A DNA stretch of 64,000 nucleotides, from NCBI GenBank assembly GCA_002104895.1, contig MCFG01000186.1, forward strand, positions 64,931 through 128,930. Reading direction: 5' to 3'. The notes below the pieces were generated by a model. The model ran no database searches, was not told where the DNA came from, and saw only the letters and a list, made by a program, of their open reading frames with translations. Source of the DNA: Anaeromyces robustus (taxonomy: Eukaryota > Neocallimastigomycota > Neocallimastigomycetes > Neocallimastigales > Neocallimastigaceae). Every line of letters begins with the position of its first letter. Position 1 is the stretch's first letter. Positions 55,571 to 64,000 of the stretch are shown here, one piece after another. A program made the position numbers and the translations under genes.

Positions 55571-58500
55571 CTAATATAAATTAGTTCCATTATGTTTTAA
55601 ATATTTAGCCTTATTATTAAATGTAATTTCAATAACTGAAGGATTTTGCATCCATGGTTCACCATCAACTTGTACAGCCATCTTTCTTTTAGTAGTTATT
55701 CTTAATTTTTCTTTTACAACACCTAAAACTACTGGTGTTATGATACCAGCTAAAGAAGCACCAGCATGTAATGTAGAATATACACCAACAACTTCTAATT
55801 GATGATCATTACAAGAATAGTCTGGATAATCTGTATTATTAAACATATTCTTAATTAAAGGCATAATACCATTATCACCATCACCTTCTTTTTGGAAGAA
55901 TTTTGAACCTCCACCATAACTATTAATATTCAATATTATAATACCTGATAAATCATTAACATTAATAATTTTACCATCAATTTCTAATTGTACAACATCA
56001 TCAAAACTACTAAATTGATTTGTACTTTGAATTGATTTAATTGATTTAATTGATTTTTTATCATCATTATTAATAATACTATTATTATCTACAATAGATA
56101 TAGTCTCTTCATCTAATTTTTTATCATTTTTTGATGATACTGAATTATGTTGACTTTTTTTACCATGTTTTGATTTTTTAGTTTTTGAATTAATAGATAT
56201 GGTATCGACATTATTGGTATCATTATTATTATTATTATTGGTATCTTTAACTTCTGATATTATGGATGACATTTCACTACTTTCACTTATTGTAAATATA
56301 GCTTCATGATTAATATTATTATTATTATTATTATTGATATTATTATTATTATTAATTTCAGTTAAAGCCTTTTTAGAATCACTATCATTATTCTTTTTAC
56401 TATGAAATATATTATAAACACGATTACCAATAGCATTATAAATACTTTTTGCAGTTTCTACACCACCAAGTGAGAAATACCATATTTTATTTACAATTCT
56501 ACTTTTAAACATGGAAGGATGTTCCTTTCTAGTGGTATCAAAAGCGTATGCAATATTGGCATCAGAACCAATACTGAAATAATTATTCATAATTGTCGTT
56601 TTAACATTTGATTTTTTAATTTTACTAAGTATACTACTTTCTGGACCCATAACAACTTTCCATCTATCCATTTCAATAACTTCTGAATTAAAAACTAATT
56701 CTTTAAATAATTCAATGGCACTTTCTCCTTCATATCCTCCACCCCATCCTAATACTCTTGATAAATCATTACCTGTACCTAATGGTATAACACCAATAGG
56801 TGGAATTTCCTCTCTTGTTACTATATTTTCTTTTAAAAATTTATCAAATATTGAATTAATCCAACTAACTGTACCATCACCACCACATGCAATAATACGA
56901 CAATTTGAAAAACATTTAATATATGATAAAATAATTTCTTCTGGATTATCATAAGTAATATCACATATTTGTACTGGATTTAAAAGTGAATACATTTCTC
57001 TTGTAATATTGGTGGCTCCTTCACCTGATTTTGGATTAATAACACATACTAAGGGTGTTCTTATATTAATATCAGCACCTTCTAAAGGTGATACATAATA
57101 TTTTGGAAGAACTTCATCACGATATCTCTTTTTTCTATTTGATACTGAAACATTGTGAGGTGGTATAACAATTTCTGGAATAATACTTAAATAACATGGA
57201 ATAGAATATTTATTAATACATTTTTTATGAACACATATTTGACACCTATATAATATTTATTAAATTATATGATTATAATTATGATTATGAATTATGATTA
57301 TGATTTATGATTATGAATTATGATTATGATTATGAATTATGATTATGATTTATGATTATGAATTATGATTATGATTTATGATTATGAATTATGATTATGA
57401 TTATGAATTATGATTATGATTATGAATTATGATTATGATTATGAATTATAATTATGATTATGAATTATGATTATGATTATGATTATGATTATGATTAATA
57501 TTTTGAGGTAAATAAAATAAATATAAAATTTATTTAAAAAAAAAAAAAAAAGTTATATAAAATAAAAAAAAATTAATATATTAAAATAAAAAAAAATTAA
57601 TATCTAATATTATTATGAATATAAATTATATTAAGTATAGTTAAATAATTATTTTATAAAACAAAAAAAAAAAAAAATAAAATAAAAATAAAAAGATAAT
57701 ATTACCAAACACAATGATAATCAAAGTCAAGAGGTCCATTTGATATACGTTTATTACAAACTTGACAGAAATATGGTGTTTGAGTTTTATATTTTACCCA
57801 TTGATGTTGATAATTTAAAGTTTTAGGATCTCTTAATATACCAGAAAATGCACTATTTGGATCATCATAAGAATCTTGAAATTCATATTGCTCAGAATTT
57901 AAATTTTCTTCTCTTAAACTATAATAACTTGAACCTCTTAACATTACAATATTTTTCTTTTTATTCATTTTGTCAAGTTCAATTCCAGTTAATTCTCTAT
58001 TAATTGATTCATTTGGATATGCTACAGATTCTTCTCTTTTTGCTTTTGTTAAAGAATTATTCATTAATTCCTCATCTTGTTGGGATAATCTATTATTTGA
58101 TGGATTCATTTGTTTTAATTGAATATCACTATTTATTGATTTTCTATTTAAATTTGAACTTGATGCTTCATAACCAATTTCATCTTCTTCTAATTCTCCA
58201 GGTTCATTATGAAGTTCGTTAATTAAAACAATATTATCATCATCATTTTCAATAATTGATTTATTATCTTCTTTTTTACCTTTTTTACTTCCAGCACTAC
58301 TTTTTGACATCCATGTACCGCCTATTACATATATTTTATTTTTAAATGTATTTATATATTAATAAATATAATATAAATATAAATATAAATATAAATATAA
58401 ATATAAATATAAATATAAATATAAATATAAATATAAATATAAATATATAATTATATATAAACACTTTTATTTTCTTTTTTCTTTCATCTTACTATATGAT

Positions 58501-59175
58501 TAATGATTAATATATATATATTATAAGTTATCATATATATACATCTATATTATTCATATTATAAATATTCATCTTTTTTTTTTTTTTTTATTTTATTTAT
58601 TTATCTATTTATGATTTTATACTACTATTTTATTTATTTTTTTTTTTAAATATATATATAATATAATATAATATAATAAAACAATATAATATAATTTACA
58701 TACCTCTTTTTAATAATCCTTTTTGATACCATCTTGTATTATTACCATTATTATTATTATTATTATTATTTTCTTCTGGTAATTTATGACTAATAAAAGC
58801 ACCACATTTACAATCTAAAAGATCTACTTCTTTTACGTGATCGACATGACAAGTTCTATTACATATACTACATATAAGACCTTGAACAATAAGTAAATTA
58901 CAATGATTACATATAGCAGTACTATCAGTAAAAGTTTCTAATTCCCAACGATGTTCAATTTTTTTTGGAATTTTGTCTCTTTTGAGTTGCTTCATCCATT
59001 TTGGTAATTTTCTTTTTGTTAATTTTAAATTATAATAATAAATTAAATACAAAAAAGTTGAAATTCCTAATGGAAATAAAACAAAAGTTTTTAAAATATG
59101 TTTTACAGATTCATTGTCAAGATTCATTGCAAGTTTTCGTTTTGTCAATTGTTTTTCTACAGTATCAATTTTCAT
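55571..59175 (-). CDS. Diacylglycerol kinase, epsilon-like architecture, 3 exons
   Basis: Phosphorylates diacylglycerol to phosphatidic acid, linking lipid signalling and phosphatidylinositol turnover. Exons on the minus strand: 59175-58704, 58321-57706, 57245-55571; 920 residues. A single hydrophobic segment at residues about 28-49 with flanking Lys/Arg looks like a membrane anchor. C1 domain 1 runs from H75 to C122 (ICNHCNLLIVQGLICSICNRTCH), with the short nine-residue Cys-to-Cys spacing seen in epsilon-type kinases. A roughly 200-residue polar spacer follows. C1 domain 2 (HQWVKYKTQTPYFCQVC ... CVWCQICVHKKC) is split by the second intron within the Trp codon. The catalytic domain has VINPKSGEG, CGGDGTVSW (GGDGT about 484-488) and PLGTGNDLSR; the accessory domain has DRWKV and YFSIGSDANIAYAF. 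The accessory domain carries a roughly 150-residue Asn/Ser/Lys-rich insertion before VQLEIDGKIINV. No EF hands or PH domain seen. Confidence 0.93.
57270..57496. repeat. (ATGATT/ATGAATT)n repeat in diacylglycerol kinase intron 2
   Basis: Units ATGATT, ATGAATT and ATGATTT alternate in a higher-order pattern across about 225 bases of the 460-base intron. Confidence 0.85.
58364..58447. repeat. (AAATAT)n repeat in diacylglycerol kinase intron 1
   Basis: Perfect hexanucleotide array of about 13 units within the intron 58322-58703. Confidence 0.9.
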
Positions 59176-61907
<2,732 letters not shown>

Positions 61908-62150
61908 TTTTTCTTTTGCTTTATATTTTATATATATTTTTTACAGTATACTTGAAGTAAAATAGTAAAAAAAAAAATAAACAAAAGAAAAATTTTTATT
62001 TACTTTTATATTTGTATATTTCTCTTTTTTTTTTTCTTCCTAATTTTTCATTTCTTTATTATTTTTCTTTTTATTATTCAATTTTTACTAATTATTGTGT
62101 GATAAATTAAAAAATTTTGAAATTCTTAAAAAAAAAAAAGAAAGTTGTTT

Positions 62151-62156
62151 AAAAAA
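62151..62156 (-). terminator. Pol III terminator of tRNA-Gln
   Basis: AAAAAA on the plus strand is TTTTTT on the minus strand, a few bases after the tRNA 3' end, as expected for RNA polymerase III. Confidence 0.75.
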
Positions 62157-62158
62157 TG

Positions 62159-62230
62159 AGGTTCTACCGAGATTCGAACTCGGGTTATTGGATTCAGAGT
62201 CCAAGGTGCTAACCATTACACTATAGAACC
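62159..62230 (-). tRNA. tRNA-Gln(CUG): tRNA-Gln (anticodon CUG)
   Basis: 72 bases on the minus strand. Acceptor arms GGTTCTA and TAGAACC pair perfectly, with discriminator T. The D-arm carries TAGTGTAATGGTTAGCA, the anticodon stem TTGGA/TCCAA encloses CTCTGAA with CTG as anticodon (plus 62195-62197), and the T-arm contains GTTCGAATC as the B box. There is no intron and CCA is not encoded. It is the only RNA gene found in the window. Confidence 0.96.
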
Positions 62231-62296
62231 AGAAGGCGATATGAATGGTACAGGATTCAAATAAAAAGAGAAATTTTATGGATTTAAAATAAAAAA

Positions 62297-62705
62297 TGTT
62301 AAGGATTTGAATGGATTATAGATATAAGCCACATTATATCTATTAAATATTTATTATTCAGCATGTTTATGCGCCCCAAATCCTTATACAATTTAATTAT
62401 TATTAATTTTATTAATAATACAGTTGAATATAAATTATACTTTTATTTTATTAACAAATTATATTCTTATCTTATATTATTTTAATATATATTACTATAA
62501 TTAATATAAATATTAATTTACTTATATTATTGTATTGTTCAATGAAATGTATAAAAGATTGATGAAATATGTATTCTTACATTCTTTGTAAGATTATTAA
62601 CCTAATAATAATCTAATAAAATATAATTATAAAATAATTAAACAAATTTAAATAAAGAAACTATATTTATAATAAAACTTATAATAAAATTAATATTAGT
62701 GAACA
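62297..62705 (+). mobile_element. Putative 5' LTR of the retroelement
   Basis: Tentative boundaries: starts TGTTAAGGATTTG and ends ATTAGTGAACA, giving a TG...CA element of about 410 bases. It has a TATAAAAG box at 62550-62557. AAGGATTTG near the left edge is mirrored by CAAATCCTT at about 62379. The partner LTR is outside the window, so the edges cannot be verified. No tRNA-iMet-type primer site was recognised right after it. Confidence 0.5.
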
Positions 62706-62804
62706 CCCTACGTATTAGATTATTGAGCATTTCGACCAAGTTAAACTTTAAACCAAACTAAAACTTTACAATAATCTTACCTGCTGTTTTGTAACTTCCT
62801 TGGA
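62706..62804 (+). other. Leader between putative LTR and gag
   Basis: About 100 bases, less AT-rich than the chromosome, leading to the gag ATG. A primer-binding site should lie here but none could be assigned by eye. Self-priming or an unfamiliar tRNA are possibilities. Confidence 0.4.
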
Positions 62805-64000
62805 ATGCCAAAGTTCTCCTTAAGAAAAAACACGGGTTATTCTGCTAAATCGGACGAAGAAATGGAGATGAATCAAGAAGATTCAGTTCAACAATTAAGA
62901 ATAGAAGCCTCACAAGCCTGCAATTCCTTAGCTGAAGGGCTTGAACAATTAAGTAATGAGACTTCCCAAGCTTGCTCAAATATTATGTCTGGAGTAAATC
63001 AAGGCTTCGTCTCAAAGGATGATTTGCAATGTTACCATCAAGAGGTAATGAAACAATTTCAATCCTACGAGCGTGCTAATAATGAGATAATGAACTCTTT
63101 AGAATCTCTGAAAAAGGCTACTCTCTACTTTAAGCGCGAACTTACACAAAGAGAGAGACTTTATCCTGGTGCTACGGCTTCTACTAGCGAACAACCAACT
63201 CCTGTAGCTACCACTTCTGCTCCTCAAGCTACTTTCGATGATAACGCTTCTACTACTACCAGGTTTGACGTAGACAACGACGTTATCATGAGAACAGCTT
63301 TTCCCTATACTGTTGCTCAGGTACCGGAACCTGGTCTTTTTTACGGCGATATCTCCGAAATTGAACTATTCTGTCAACTTTGCGGAGATACATTCAAAAC
63401 TTATCCTTGTAAGTTATGGCCCGAAGAAGCAAAAATCAACTTCGTTCAGTCTAGGTTGCGTGGAGCTGCAAGAAGTTGGTATCAAACAAAATATCCTATT
63501 GGTACTATTCCATCCTCTTTATGGACCCTTCTAGAAGAATTAAAAAGAGCCTTTCCTGATGTCGTTAACAGGAAACTAAAGAAGATTAAATTAGCCAATA
63601 TAAAGCATAATTACGGAAAAATCAATGAGTATATTGATGAATTCCGTAAGTTAACTGCTGATTTAGCTTGGCCTGAAGAACCTTTAGCTTTATTCTTTTA
63701 TAAAGGTCTTCATCCTAAATACAAGGATGAAATAAACAAAATGGAAAAGTTTCCTGAGAAGCTCGAAGAAATCATAACAAAGTGTATCTTGTTAGAGTCT
63801 TCTCAAGAAATGAATGCAAAGATCAGTCAGTTCTCCGGAAATAGAACTGACAAGAAGAAAAATTCAAGTTCCCGTCCGCAGAATACCGAAAAGAAGAACA
63901 AAAATACTAATTTTAATAAAAACAATAATTTTTACAATAAGTCTAAAAACAACAGTAACGACAACCGCGTTACTGATGTTCAAAAGATCAGTTCAAAAAA
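62805..64000 (+). CDS. gag: Retrotransposon gag (Ty3/Gypsy-like), runs off window
   Basis: Open frame from ATG 62805 to the window end, 398 codons without a stop, so 3' truncated by the window. The N-terminal part (about 1-150) is Gln/Glu-rich and coiled-coil-like, followed by a Thr/Ala/Pro linker. The retrotransposon gag core follows at about 165-330: RLRGAARSWYQTKYP and WTLLEELKRAFPD, then YIDEFRKLTADLAW and FFYKGLHPKYKDEI, the pattern of Ty3/Gypsy capsid domains. A Lys/Asn-rich basic region begins near 350. No CCHC zinc knuckle appears before the edge; protease and polymerase regions would lie beyond it. G+C is visibly far above the neighbouring genes, and codons such as TCC, GAC and CGC are common, which marks it as foreign to the host codon style. 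No frameshift is visible, so the copy may be recent. Confidence 0.9.
   Translation, partial: MPKFSLRKNTGYSAKSDEEMEMNQEDSVQQLRIEASQACNSLAEGLEQLSNETSQACSNIMSGVNQGFVSKDDLQCYHQEVMKQFQSYERANNEIMNSLESLKKATLYFKRELTQRERLYPGATASTSEQPTPVATTSAPQATFDDNASTTTRFDVDNDVIMRTAFPYTVAQVPEPGLFYGDISEIELFCQLCGDTFKTYPCKLWPEEAKINFVQSRLRGAARSWYQTKYPIGTIPSSLWTLLEELKRAFPDVVNRKLKKIKLANIKHNYGKINEYIDEFRKLTADLAWPEEPLALFFYKGLHPKYKDEINKMEKFPEKLEEIITKCILLESSQEMNAKISQFSGNRTDKKKNSSSRPQNTEKKNKNTNFNKNNNFYNKSKNNSNDNRVTDVQKISSK

Overview
This window looks like nuclear DNA from a very AT-rich eukaryote. Genes are spliced with GT-AG introns, intergenic stretches reach about 8 kb, and long (ATTT)n, (ATT)n and poly(A)/poly(T) tracts fill the non-coding DNA. 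Several proteins carry long asparagine, aspartate and serine runs. Two secreted proteins have fungal-looking signal peptides. Large gene-poor spacers plus extreme AT bias fit an anaerobic gut fungus (Neocallimastigomycota) best, though Dictyostelium-like protists share the base bias and asparagine runs. The assignment is inference.

Layout: (1) 2.1-6.9 kb, two tandem paralogues (+) for secreted proteins with a leucine-rich-repeat-like N-half and a transglutaminase-like C-half that lacks the catalytic Cys and His. (2) 8.2-11.9 kb (+), an 11-exon dolichol kinase. (3) 14.0-19.9 kb (-), one 1988-residue intronless CAP-Gly/coiled-coil protein, convergent with dolichol kinase. (4) 19.9-28.4 kb, a gene desert. 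(5) 28.4-37.5 kb (+), a roughly 17-exon Ulp2/SENP6-7-type SUMO protease whose catalytic domain is split by about 1,050 residues of low complexity. (6) 37.5-43.4 kb, non-coding DNA with minisatellites. (7) 43.4-52.0 kb (+), a complete 13-exon glycogen debranching enzyme. (8) 55.6-59.2 kb (-), a 3-exon epsilon-type diacylglycerol kinase. (9) 60.5-61.9 kb (-), an unknown asparagine-rich protein with a SUMO-interaction-like motif. (10) 62.16-62.23 kb (-), tRNA-Gln(CUG). (11) From about 62.3 kb to the end (+), the 5' part of an LTR retroelement with a gag frame that runs off the window, starting just upstream of the tRNA gene.

The genes are mostly unrelated housekeeping functions: glycan donor synthesis in the ER, microtubule plus-end binding, SUMO deconjugation, glycogen breakdown and lipid signalling. 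Dolichol kinase and debranching enzyme are free of low-complexity insertions. The regulatory and cytoskeletal proteins are full of them. Exon boundaries were built by hand from splice sites, phase and family similarity. For every spliced gene the phases close without a stop, and total lengths are multiples of three.
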